This document shows positions 31,831 to 40,310 of a stretch of 64,000 nt of DNA, piece by piece; positions within the stretch are counted from its first letter, which is position 1; each line of letters starts with the position of its first letter. The position numbers were made by a program, and so were the translations under genes. The notes beneath the pieces were generated by a model, which was given only the letters and a program-made list of their open reading frames with translations, was not told the DNA's origin and searched no databases. The DNA lies in contig JALGPY010000010.1 in NCBI GenBank assembly GCA_023055425.1, forward strand, positions 18,945,363 through 19,009,362, written 5' to 3'. The DNA comes from Linanthus parryae. Taxonomy: Eukaryota > Streptophyta > Magnoliopsida > Ericales > Polemoniaceae.

Positions 31831-31888
31831 GGTAACTGGGTCGGGCCGTCGAACTTAAATTACAAGCGCTGATTGGGAGGCAACCCAA
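31831..31888 (+). other. Conserved post-ORF hairpin module (copy 2)
   Basis: GGTAACTGGGTCGGGCCGTC... ends with TTGGGAGGCAACCCAA (31873-31888), a TTGGG/CCCAA stem. It starts 10 bases after the protease stop. The matching block in G1 (870-930, minus strand) is likewise just downstream of an ORF stop. Confidence 0.6.
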
Positions 31889-32394
31889 TGTACTTAGTCG
31901 TTATTTTCTTTTCGTAGTTTATTTTTGTTAGTCATACTTGATTTTGGGGGGTGAGAGAGAGCTGCTAATATTTCCTATGAGTGTGCAGGACACTGGTACC
32001 GAAGAACCCTCCGGATTCCCCTTCTTGATGCATGTGCACGATTTTGTACGCCAAACGAGGAACAACTAGCTAATCGGAAGAATTGTGCTTGACCAAGGAG
32101 CTACTCGAGGTCGAGGAGTAGCCAATTAGTCGTGAGGAACATGGTAGCGAGTTGGAGTATCGGGTTTGCACGCATCGGAATCCGGAGTGGGGAATGAGTT
32201 CAAGAGCTTTTGGAGGCGAGATTCTTGCACATGAGAGAGAATTTGAGAAGAAACGAAAAATTCCCCGATTTTGGGAATTTTCTAGGCAAAAATGAATTCC
32301 TCGTCGAGTATGGAGTCCACCGGTGCAAGAATCGCGCGAAACGGATGTCGGATGAAGAAGTTAGAGCAAAAACAAAGTGGCGAATTCCAGTGAT

Positions 32395-32525
32395 TTCGAC
32401 CGAAATCCCCTTATTTCGGGCCGAATGGAAAATAGTTTTCTGCTTCAAAAATCGCCAGCCATTTCGGCCACCATTTCGGGCCGAAATGGAGGTCGAAACC
32501 CCCCGAAATGGAGGCCGAAATGGGT
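32395..32525. repeat. CCATTTCGG / CCGAAATGG palindrome cluster
   Basis: Multiple direct and inverted copies of CCATTTCGG. 32471-32489 reads CCATTTCGGGCCGAAATGG, a palindrome apart from its central base. Further half-sites at 32456, 32500 and 32512 could pair in alternative hairpins. Confidence 0.6.
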
Positions 32526-32621
32526 GGGATAATATGTGATTAGTCTTTTGACCCAAGACACCAACATCTAGAAAAAACAGGAGTTCTTTAATCAAGTGAT
32601 CTTTACAGTCTTAGGTAAGGA

Positions 32622-32624
<3 letters not shown>

Positions 32625-32661
<37 letters not shown>
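32625..32661 (+). repeat. A37 homopolymer
   Basis: Thirty-seven consecutive A residues followed by CAACAACAA. It could be the tail of a retroposed transcript, but no coding or SINE/LINE sequence is recognised upstream. Confidence 0.6.
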
Positions 32662-32662
<1 letters not shown>

Positions 32663-33319
32663 AACAACAAAATTCATGACACCATGTATACTTGTAAGAA
32701 GTTCAAATATGAAGTTCATATAATCAAGTGACGTTTATGAAGCTGAATCAGATTTTGCAGTAACTTGTCTAATACTTTTCTTTCTCTCTTTGTCCTCTAA
32801 GTTTTTGATGCAGGTAATGTTCCACTGATGTTCCATAGACCGTTGAATAGCTTGACGCATATGTTGTTGCATGATTTTCTATTTAATGATCGGCATCAGA
32901 TGTCCTGCCTGCTGTGTTTGGTCAAAAGTTCCCCTAATCTGATGGTTGGGGTATGATGTCCAAACAATTACGATGAACGTTTGTGTGTTTTTTCTCTATT
33001 CACAATGTCCTTTTAGTTTCTAAAAGTTACTTTAAGTTACAACAATCACCTTTTTCAGGCTTCATGTTAGAAAATCAGTGGAGTTTCCTTTGTTACACGG
33101 GGAATCTGAGAACCTACACGAACGATTCACCTCGGCTTGTTTGTTTCCAATGTGTGATTCCTGTCTAAAAATAGATCTTTCAAATCAAAATCGAGTGGTT
33201 CATACATCCTGAATTCAAAGAATCCATAGCAGATGTAGTGATGTTCTTTTCCTTATGTATTTTTCAGATATATTGATTTCTGGTATGTTATTCAGAAACA
33301 GTCGTATGGCAGACACATT

Positions 33320-33360
33320 GAGGTAGTTTGGATGGCATTGGTTTTTTGGTTTTTTATAGT
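33320..33360 (+). repeat. Left terminal inverted repeat of the Harbinger element
   Basis: TAGTTTGGATGG followed by GGTTTTTTGGTTTTTTAT. It matches the right terminus with one 3-bp gap. Confidence 0.75.
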
Positions 33361-33451
33361 ATAAAAAGCTGGATTTTTGAGTGCGAAATCCGATGATATG
33401 AAAATATTAAATAACTGATCTGGAATGAAACCGGTGTAACGGAAATAGGTA

Positions 33452-33751
33452 CCGGTGCCCGGGTCAAAAATCCGGTGTCCGGGTTTATGGAACCGTCGCA
33501 CCGGCAATAGGTGACGTTCAGCTTTGTCCGTGCCACGTGGTACACGGTGATTGGCTTCCCCAACCGGTGCCCGGGTATTAATGTACCGGTGCACGGGTAT
33601 CAACAGGTCCGTCAAATCCCCCGCGTGTTTTGTCCACGTGGCGAGCCATGATTGGCCGGTCAAACCGGTGCCCGGGTATTAAAGTACCGGTGCACGGGTA
33701 TCACCACGTCTGTTAAATACCACGCGTTTCTGTCCACGTGGCGGGCCGTGA
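33452..33751 (+). repeat. CCGGTGCCCGGGT cluster, left subterminal
   Basis: Exact motif at 33452-33464, 33564-33576 and 33665-33677. One-mismatch copies lie at 33472-33484, 33586-33598 and 33687-33699. All are in the same orientation. Two tandem units of about 101 bp (33551-33651 and 33652-33751) each hold one exact and one variant copy plus a GTCCACGTGGCG segment. The cluster lies upstream of the plus-strand gene at 33997. Confidence 0.85.
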
Positions 33752-33996
33752 TTGGCCGGTCAACCCGGCTGTCAGTCCTAATTACGAGAGGAATCTTGAC
33801 TGGCTTTGATTCCGAAGCACTTTATTCGGCCAATCATGGATGCTACCATCCAATTCCGCACTGCTACAAATATTCGGCCAAAAACCCAACCCTTCCCACC
33901 CCATTCTGCTACCATTCTTCCCTCCTTTCTTCATCTTCTTCATCTTCACTCTTCTTAACCTTTCGGCAAACACCATCCCATTTCATAACGTCATCA

Positions 33997-35244
33997 ATGG
34001 ATGATGAGGAACTACAAACCTACAAGGGTTTAGACGTAAACGACATGCGTCGTCCCTCAAAAAATATGCCGCTTTCTATCACCTCGTGCGGTTATCCATT
34101 TCTTACCACTGAAATAGCTATGCGCTACGACGAACTTACGTTTAGAGAGATCAGTTCCGGGCGAGGGGTGAACCTTCCGAACGAGTACCACCAGTATTTG
34201 ATGCAGTACTTGGAATTTCAAGGGTGGCAATCTCTTACGACATTGCCGGCATTTACTTACCCGCCACTGGTTCGTATGTTTTACGCAAACTTGGCGTACC
34301 GTGAGATGCAAGACGGCACAACAATTCCGTGTTCGTGGGTGAAGTCCAAGTGCGTGGATATCAGGGAGGAGAACATAGCTGCGACTTTGAACATTCCTAA
34401 TACTGGTGACAAGATTTACTTCACTGACCCAAGCAAGATCGAGGAGTATGCCGGTATGAGTCTTGCTGATTACCACGCCACTTTCTGCACCTCCCGACTC
34501 CAAGCCGGGCAGTTGACCTCCAACGACATCCAGCCTCGCTATCGCCTTCTAAAGCACTACCTGGCGTTGACCCTACTACCGAGGAGAGGCCACGGAAACG
34601 AGGTTGAAACGTTCTTGGGTTTCATGATTCACTGTTGTGTGGTGAAGAGGAAGTTATGTTTGCCATACATCATGCAGCGGGTAATGATGACATGCATGGA
34701 TTACGGTAAAATTCCTAAGGCATTACCGTATGGTGCTATGCTTACGAAGATGCTAGAGTGTTTTGATGTCCCTCTTAGCGAGCAAATCGATATTTACGAG
34801 AAGACTAAGAGGCCTATAGACAAGACCGCGGCGAACAAGTTAAATGGCTTTCCTCCAACTACATCATCTTCTCAGCCAGGAACATCTGCGAGGCGGCGTG
34901 CAAGCACTTCCGACGCACCTCGGCCACATATCCCTGCTCCTGCTCAGGGACAAGCCGGTGATTGGCAGGAGTTTGCACAGTTCCGCCATGATATGACGAC
35001 GAGTATGGACGCCTTGAACACGAAGATGGATTTGATGCAAACTTCAGTGGATGCGGTTGCTGCGAGTGTGATGGAGGCCCGGCGAGAGGCACGTCATGAA
35101 TCAAAGAAGTTGGAAAACAACCTGCTGACTAAAATTGCACGGTTCTTTAGGAAGTCTCCGCCGGGTCCTTCTGTTAGATCCGCGGGTTCAAGTAGCACTC
35201 GGGTTGCGGGTTCAAGCAGAAGCAGCGGTAGTGGTAGTCGCTAG
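33997..35244 (+). CDS. Harbinger accessory protein, plant-transposon-protein-like
   Basis: 415 residues, intact. I chose the ATG at 33997 because the longer upstream frame runs through the repeat cluster and a TATA-like ACAAATA lies near 33866. Residues about 40-270 fit the 'putative plant transposon protein' pattern: PPLVRMFYANL, WVKSKCVDIREENIAATLNI, LTSNDIQPRYRLLKHYLALTLLPRRGH and FLGFMIHCCVVKRKLCLPYI. A Pro/Ser linker follows, then a coiled coil with heptad-like Met/Leu (TSMDALNTKMDLMQTSVDAV), a Lys/Arg patch and a Ser/Gly tail. It faces the other three genes. The domain is usually found in retroelement-like ORFs. Its role in mobility is unknown. Confidence 0.7.
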   Translation: MDDEELQTYKGLDVNDMRRPSKNMPLSITSCGYPFLTTEIAMRYDELTFREISSGRGVNLPNEYHQYLMQYLEFQGWQSLTTLPAFTYPPLVRMFYANLAYREMQDGTTIPCSWVKSKCVDIREENIAATLNIPNTGDKIYFTDPSKIEEYAGMSLADYHATFCTSRLQAGQLTSNDIQPRYRLLKHYLALTLLPRRGHGNEVETFLGFMIHCCVVKRKLCLPYIMQRVMMTCMDYGKIPKALPYGAMLTKMLECFDVPLSEQIDIYEKTKRPIDKTAANKLNGFPPTTSSSQPGTSARRRASTSDAPRPHIPAPAQGQAGDWQEFAQFRHDMTTSMDALNTKMDLMQTSVDAVAASVMEARREARHESKKLENNLLTKIARFFRKSPPGPSVRSAGSSSTRVAGSSRSSGSGSR

Positions 35245-35697
35245 GAATATCTATTTATATGTTATGTCGTGCTACATGTTTCTTATGCTAATTTCGTGAT
35301 GCTTAGTAGGGAGATAAAAAATCGTGTAATGGTGGTGTTTGCGATAATAAGTAATAAAAATTGTGCTGCTTCAAAAGACTACGAAATATGTAATTTAAAA
35401 AATGTGCTCATCCCATGTGGAATGGATGGTAAACGTTTGTAACAAGCCATTTTCAATTAAATTAGTTAATTTGTTTATTAATAGTTAATTAATAATATCA
35501 TTTTGTTGGCCTCGTTGGTAAGTTGGAATTCTTGCACGTTTCAAAATAAATTACATTAATTTATTACTTAATTGTTGGTGATTTAACGTCAAACCAATTA
35601 GACACGTGGTTATTTTTATTTCTTAATCACCATCCAACCAATTAGACACGTGTTGTCACTTACATATGAATTAATCGCGACATGACATAAATGATAA
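35245..35697. other. Convergent intergenic gap in the Harbinger element
   Basis: AT-rich, between the ends of the accessory gene and the transposase. It holds two exact copies of AACCAATTAGACACGTG (35592-35608 and 35636-35652). It presumably contains both 3' ends. Confidence 0.5.
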
Positions 35698-37018
35698 CTA
35701 ATTATTGCGAATAATTTGTGATGTTATTTGATCACGAATTTGTTGCATCGTTGCGTCGTCCACCATCATGTCGGCATTAAAGGATTGGGAGTTCGACGTA
35801 GACGCGATGTTGTTACCCGATCGTATGCGCCCTCGATCTCGATGCCTATTGCCGTAATGCTCTGCGAAACGAAACCACGCATCGGCCCGGTCTTCCCGCC
35901 GGACAAAATTATGCAAAGCCATGGTAACACCGGTTATGGTGACTTGATCGTCAATATTCCTATATGGAGGCATTGCCTCTAGGATTTGCCATCGATTCTT
36001 TAATACCCCAAAAGCGCGTTCGATGACGCTACGTAAAGATGCATGGCGCCGATTGAACATCTCCTCCGGATTGCGCGGTGCATCACCCATCCTGAATTGT
36101 CCCAAATGGTATCGAGCTTCTCCTTTATATGGAGCTAAAAATCCTTGCATATTGGGATATCCTGCATCCACAAGATAGTACTTTCCCGGCGGGGGTACGG
36201 GAAAACGCATGGATGGATTTCGCAGTACATTGTAAAGAACTCGAGTGTCGTGCGTACACCCTTCCCACCCAGTTGATATGTAGGTGAAGCACATGTCGAA
36301 GTCGCAAATGGCGAGCACATTCTGTGTTGCGTACCCTTTCCTGCCAATATAGTTGATGTTGTGATCCTCTGCCACTCGCACTTGTACATGTGTGCCATCC
36401 ATCGCCCCAATGCAATCCTGCGGACAACAACGAATTGGTCATACGTGAAAAAAAATTTCCAATGAATAAAAAATGTCACAAATGCCGTAGTCGTACTTTG
36501 AAAGCAGGCCAGTACATGGGGTTGTTCATAATGTGTGGGTGTGTTGTATCCGATATGGTTGATGAAGTCCAAGTCGCCGTCATACGAGCAGCAGCTGCTA
36601 ATACATTTTTGAACTGCCGGCTTATGGTCTCAGGCGAGTGTTGGAACCTCTCTTGCAGATCGCGGTTTGATACGCGATGGCCAAGAGCATACAGGAAGAT
36701 GCCCACTGCTTCTTCTGCAGATATACCCTTGGTGGGCTTAAAACTGTACCGAATTTGCAGCAACTCCACCAACTGTCTAAAAACATGGGATCGCATGCGG
36801 AATGACTCTAGACTTCTTTTCCAGTGTCCGTTTAAAACTTCTGTAACCCACATTTGACCTGTTAAGATAGAAGTGCGACAAGGCACTTTGTGCTGCCTGA
36901 GGAACATTTCCATAGCAATGAGCACAACTTGTCCCACAGAAGGATGCGGCGTAGCTTCTATTGCTTCTACAAGTATCGGATCAAGCGTTTCTTCACTCAG
37001 CTCCTCATCGTCTGACTC
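35698..37018 (-). CDS. PIF/Harbinger DDE transposase (two exons)
   Basis: Exon A 37018-36497, intron 36496-36418 (79 bp, GT-AG, phase 0), exon B 36417-35698, about 413 residues. The N-part has a helical DNA-binding-like region (GISAEEAVGIFLYALGH, NRDLQERFQHSPETISRQF). The DDE core shows DCIGAMDGTHV (first Asp, created by the splice), YLVDAGYP (second Asp) and SVIERAFGVLKNRW (Glu), as in DDE_Tnp_4. The frame enters at GAG 37018 right after ATGCAG. No in-frame ATG lies beyond it before TAA/TGA, so either a further upstream exon exists or a frameshift has removed the start. An ATG in another frame lies at about 37053. All three catalytic residues are intact. Confidence 0.85.
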
Positions 37019-37241
37019 TGCATGTCATTACTGCGATGGTTCATAACTACGTAACACAAAATAGGAATACACAAGAACACACATAAACAATACACTAACA
37101 AAATCATGAAATACGCGTACAACAAATGATATGGAGACCTAAACGCAAATGCTTAACATGGAGACATAAACACACACGCATGACAGAGACATAAAAAAAA
37201 AAACGCAAACATGGGTAGTGGTGACATCGACGCATGTCTAA

Positions 37242-38406
37242 CTAAGATGGGGGCACCCATCCCCTCCTGGTTCGGGTTAGAGCTTTGGTCAACCATCGCT
37301 CACGAGAAGCAGCCTGGGCCGCCATGAAAGCCTCCCTGTTCGAGCGGTACTGGAAAAAATCAACTACCTCATCATACATTTCAGTTTCGGGCTCTAGTCC
37401 TTGAAATGTAGAAGCAATGGCCAGGCAGTCATCGATAGTTCGGCCAGCACGGTCTCGGGTCACATGTAGGGAGTGGTGCTCGTGAGTGACGTGCTGCTCA
37501 CGGAAAGCCTCCGACAAATTCTCAATCATAAAAAGAGATCCACCGCTACCGCTCGCGCGAGAACGCCTCTTCTTCGAATTGGATGACTCGCCACCTCCAG
37601 AGCCCGGCCCTTCACCACCAGTTGGAGGTGCATTTGGGGAGCTGAGTGTGTCTTCCAAATCGACAGCATTACGTTGGGACCTCGGTGGTGTGCGACAGCC
37701 ATCATCAAAAAGAGACCTATTGGTACGAGGTGGCCTAGGGGGGCTGTTGACAGTATATTCTTCGCCGCGCTGGCCTAGTGGTTCCTCGGCAGCTGGAGTC
37801 CATGAGTGATCTCCCGTCTCGGTGATACTACTAAACACCTCGTATTGGAGGTCATGGTGCTCTAACCCTCTTTGCTTGAACCGCTTTGCGTCGGGTTCGT
37901 TCTGCCATAACAGTGAAAAAAAATTAAGACCACAATTGAAAACAAACATAATTAAATATAGAACGTTGGTAAGTTGGAACCCATATAATTACCTCAATCA
38001 GCTCGGACCATTTTTCTTCAGACATAGTCCAGGTACCTTTGGTTGGATCCCAACCCAACCCTGTTTGCTTCCGATTAATCCTCACCCACGTCTTGAATTC
38101 TCTTTTCATTGTCTCAAACTTGTTCTTAAATTGCAAGTGCGAATAAAAAAGTTTGGTTTTCTCATAGAACGCGACTATCAGATTGTTATACCCTATCGGG
38201 CGCAATTCCTTACCCCTAAAATTTCCTTTCATTTTTTCAGCAAGTACAAGAGTTAAGAAGATTTCAGTTAAAACCGGAGTCCATTCTGCCCTAGCTACAG
38301 GGATGGCTCCTTCTGGCCAAGCCCATTTTTGCAAATCGTCTGAAACACTTTTGGATTTACCTGCTCTTGCAGCATTCCTACTTCCACTGATGTCCCTGTT
38401 AGCCAT
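37242..38406 (-). CDS. Myb/SANT-like Harbinger protein 1 (two exons)
   Basis: ATG at 38406. Exon 1 38406-37993, intron 37992-37902 (91 bp, GT-AG, phase 0), exon 2 37901-37242, giving 357 residues, intact. Residues about 45-125 match the Myb/SANT-like DNA-binding domain (AEWTPVLTEIFLTLVLAEK, NKFETMKREFKTWVRI). Exon 2 encodes a disordered Pro/Ser/Gly-rich middle with a basic KKRRSRAS patch that may be a nuclear signal, then helices ending RTRRGWVPPS. In PIF elements this protein aids transposase entry to the nucleus and end binding. A TATA box lies at 38604-38611, and the central motif cluster is upstream of that. Confidence 0.82.
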
Positions 38407-38603
38407 AGCCCCTAATTTAAACACATCAAAAACTGTCAGTTAGTAGGTTCTCATACAGAACAAAGAAATAAACTGAAGAGTAAAGAAGAAAAAAGATGAG
38501 TAATTACCGAAGTGTTGTGAAAAATGCTTTGAAGTCTTCTGCTTTGAGAACTTGATGAGAAAGAAATTGGGTGAAGTGTTAAACTGCTGAAGACTTCACA
38601 GTG

Positions 38604-38611
38604 GTATTTAT
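38604..38611 (-). promoter_or_regulatory. TATA box of Myb/SANT-like gene 1
   Basis: The minus strand reads TATAAATA about 200 bp upstream of the ATG at 38406. Confidence 0.55.
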
Positions 38612-38685
38612 AGGCATGTGGGCAAAAAAGGGACGGTGCTGTTGTAAGATCTGGTCGTAATTGGAGAAGAATCGGATTCCTTCAT

Positions 38686-38796
38686 CCGCGAATCCGGCTG
38701 CAAAAGTGGGGATTAGACCTCACACTGCAAGGCGTGTTCCATTTACCCGCGAATCTCGCTGCAAGCGTGCATGATTATCCCGCGAATCGGGCTGCA
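38686..38796 (-). repeat. Three CCGCGAATC..GCTGCA repeats
   Basis: 17-bp units at 38686-38702, 38747-38763 and 38780-38796 differ only at two central bases (CG, TC, GG). They lie between the TATA box of the gene at 38406 and the CCCGGG cluster. Confidence 0.75.
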
Positions 38797-38846
38797 CCGT
38801 CTCTCTGCAACACGCGCAGAATGTTGCAATTTAGTGCTGCCGACAT

Positions 38847-38991
38847 ACCCGGGCACCGGATAAAACCTACCCGGGCACCGGATAAATGATACCCGGGCAC
38901 CGGATAAAAGCTACCCGGGCACCGGATGCTAGCAACACGCGCAACTTTTTTATCATACCCGGGCACCGGATTGAGCATACCCGGGCACCGG
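38847..38991 (-). repeat. CCGGTGCCCGGGT cluster, internal
   Basis: Six exact copies on the minus strand: 38847-38859, 38869-38881, 38891-38903, 38913-38925, 38957-38969 and 38979-38991. The first four are spaced exactly 22 bp and the last two are also 22 bp apart, about two helical turns. Upstream of the Myb/SANT-like gene 1 promoter. Confidence 0.9.
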
Positions 38992-39380
38992 TATTGTACC
39001 TCATAATTTATTTGTACTCTTAAACTATTAACGACTTTTATTGATCAAAACAAAGCGTTAGCCATGCAACGAATGTTAGGAGCAGAGTTTGTTTTGTTTT
39101 GATCATTTTTAAGAGTTGAGTCTTTCGAAAAATGTTATTTTTAGAACAGATTGTAATTTCTAGGTAGTGTTGATGATTATTAATCTTAGTTAATTTAACA
39201 AATAACGACAAATGAACGGTTATGAGATCACAAACACTGTCAAGTAAGAAATTCACAAACACAACACGGTCGATTTTATTTAACAGTTACAATTACATGA
39301 CACATTGCTACGGTACATAAACTAAAGAGCACAACTTCAAAATAAACACACAATCGACCATACTACAAATAAGACCAATC
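38992..39380. other. Gap between the two Myb/SANT-like genes
   Basis: AT-rich, no gene. It presumably contains the 3' end of gene 2 (39381-39857). Confidence 0.4.
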
Positions 39381-39857
39381 CTAGTCACTGGCATTGTCCG
39401 GAGCCCTTTCCGCGGTGGGAACGACGTTGGGAGCAGCAGCCGCTTCCGTAGTTGGATCATAGTATGGAAGATCGTAAAGGTTGCAGAGGAGAGCCTCGTT
39501 ACCCTCGATGAAGTACGGGAGACGGTATGGATTATTGGGATTCACATTTTGAACCGCAGCTTCGTCAGGGGCTCCTACAGCGCGTACCCAAGCCTTGAAC
39601 GCCCTCTTCAGTTGGTCGTACCGGTTTCGATAAAATGTCTCAGTGAGGTGAACCCCAGTACGACTGAACCAAGTCTGACTCAGATTGTGGTATACCATTC
39701 TTGAGAAAGACATACCACGCATTTGACGACGGTCCTTCTCAACCAACAACAACTCGATGAACAAACGCCATTCCTCTGGTCCCCATTCCGGTGTAGCAAT
39801 GACTCTCATGCGGGCATTTCTGGACAGACGGACAGGTTCAGCACCATTTGCAGCCAT
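39381..39857 (-). CDS. Myb/SANT-like Harbinger protein 2
   Basis: ATG at 39857, 158 residues, one exon, intact. A TTTCAG just upstream could be a splice acceptor for a 5' UTR intron. The domain pattern resembles protein 1: WGPEEWRLFIELLLVEKDRR and NRYDQLKRAFKAWVRAVG parallel protein 1's EWTPVLTEIFL and NKFETMKREFKTWVRI. I infer duplication of one ancestral ORF within the element, with protein 2 lacking the long C-terminal half. Its TATA-like motif is at 40022-40029, and the right motif cluster is just upstream of that. Confidence 0.75.
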   Translation of the reverse strand: MAANGAEPVRLSRNARMRVIATPEWGPEEWRLFIELLLVEKDRRQMRGMSFSRMVYHNLSQTWFSRTGVHLTETFYRNRYDQLKRAFKAWVRAVGAPDEAAVQNVNPNNPYRLPYFIEGNEALLCNLYDLPYYDPTTEAAAAPNVVPTAERAPDNASD

Positions 39858-40021
39858 CTTCTTATGCCTGAAATTCAAAGTACAAATTAATAATATGACT
39901 AAAACAGATTGATATGATAAAGGGAAAGGAAGGCAAAGAACTTGGTAGAAAGAATTACAGAGAGAGTATTTTGAGAACAGCTTCAGAGAGTGTGGGTGAT
40001 CTTCTCAACCCTCCGCATGTC

Positions 40022-40029
40022 TTTAAATA
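40022..40029 (-). promoter_or_regulatory. TATA-like box of Myb/SANT-like gene 2
   Basis: The minus strand reads TATTTAAA, about 170 bp upstream of the ATG at 39857 and 30 bp from the first CCCGGG motif. Confidence 0.45.
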
Positions 40030-40057
40030 GGCGGAGGAGCAATAATGGAGAGGTCAT

Positions 40058-40213
40058 ACCCGGGCACCGGAATATTCACCCGGGCACCGGAATATGGCCG
40101 CATGCAACCAACCGGTGCCCGGGTTTATCACCCAGTGCACCGGTAAATCACAGTATGCTTTTATATTGATTTTAAACAAACCGGTGCCCGGGTGTATTAA
40201 ACCCGTACACCGG
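40058..40213. repeat. CCGGTGCCCGGGT cluster, right subterminal
   Basis: Exact copies at 40058-40070 and 40078-40090 (minus strand) and at 40112-40124 and 40181-40193 (plus strand). A variant lies at 40201-40213. Unlike the other two clusters, both orientations are present. Confidence 0.85.
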
Positions 40214-40269
40214 ATTGATCCAAAAAAACAAAAAAAAACTAAACGCAGCCAAACATTTGTGATTAAAGT

Positions 40270-40307
40270 TTAATAAAAACCAAAAAACCGACCATCCAAA
40301 CTAACCC
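40270..40307 (-). repeat. Right terminal inverted repeat of the Harbinger element
   Basis: AATAAAAACCAAAAAACC then CCATCCAAACTAACCC, the inverted counterpart of the left end. Confidence 0.75.
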
Positions 40308-40310
40308 ATT

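Larger units (their letters stand above)
29266..31980 (+). mobile_element. Gag-protease gypsy (Athila-like) remnant
   Basis: Plus strand: tRNA-Asp primer site, gag, retropepsin domain, then the conserved hairpin module. No RT or integrase is seen, and both LTRs are missing from the visible sequence. The organisation fits elements described as terminal-repeat retrotransposons with a gag domain, or an Athila deletion derivative. Its 5' side was interrupted by copia B. Confidence 0.65.
31889..33319. other. Post-gag remnant and host-like sequence
   Basis: No supported gene. The first part continues the gag-protease element, with palindromic CCGAAATGG repeats at 32395-32525. After about 32545 the character changes. 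A run of A, then T-rich intron-like stretches with TTTTTGATGCAG/GTAATG (32800-32820) and CAG/AAACAGTCG near 33298 suggest a degraded host transcript, with weak support. Confidence 0.4.
33320..40307 (-). mobile_element. PIF/Harbinger DNA transposon with four ORFs
   Basis: 6988 bp. The left terminus GAGGTAGTTTGGATGG and the right terminus, read inward, GGGTTAGTTTGGATGG are inverted repeats. Both continue into a shared GGTTTTTTGGTTTTT. Flanks are ATT on both sides (33317-33319 and 40308-40310), a 3-bp duplication fitting PIF/Harbinger, though TTA/TAA is more usual. ATTG can also be read as flanking both ends if the first G is excluded. It carries a DDE transposase, two Myb/SANT-like proteins and a plus-strand ORF. 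Motif clusters occupy both subterminal regions and one internal site. Typical PIF elements carry only one Myb-like ORF and a transposase. Confidence 0.85.

Noticed and set aside
32625..32661. Processed pseudogene or SINE ending in A37
   Set aside because: No coding sequence, promoter boxes or target duplication were found upstream. Only the homopolymer is certain.
33652..33996. Upstream extension of the plus-strand Harbinger ORF
   Set aside because: The in-frame extension translates the repeat cluster and promoter-like region. The ATG at 33997 follows a TATA-like motif and begins the conserved-looking protein.
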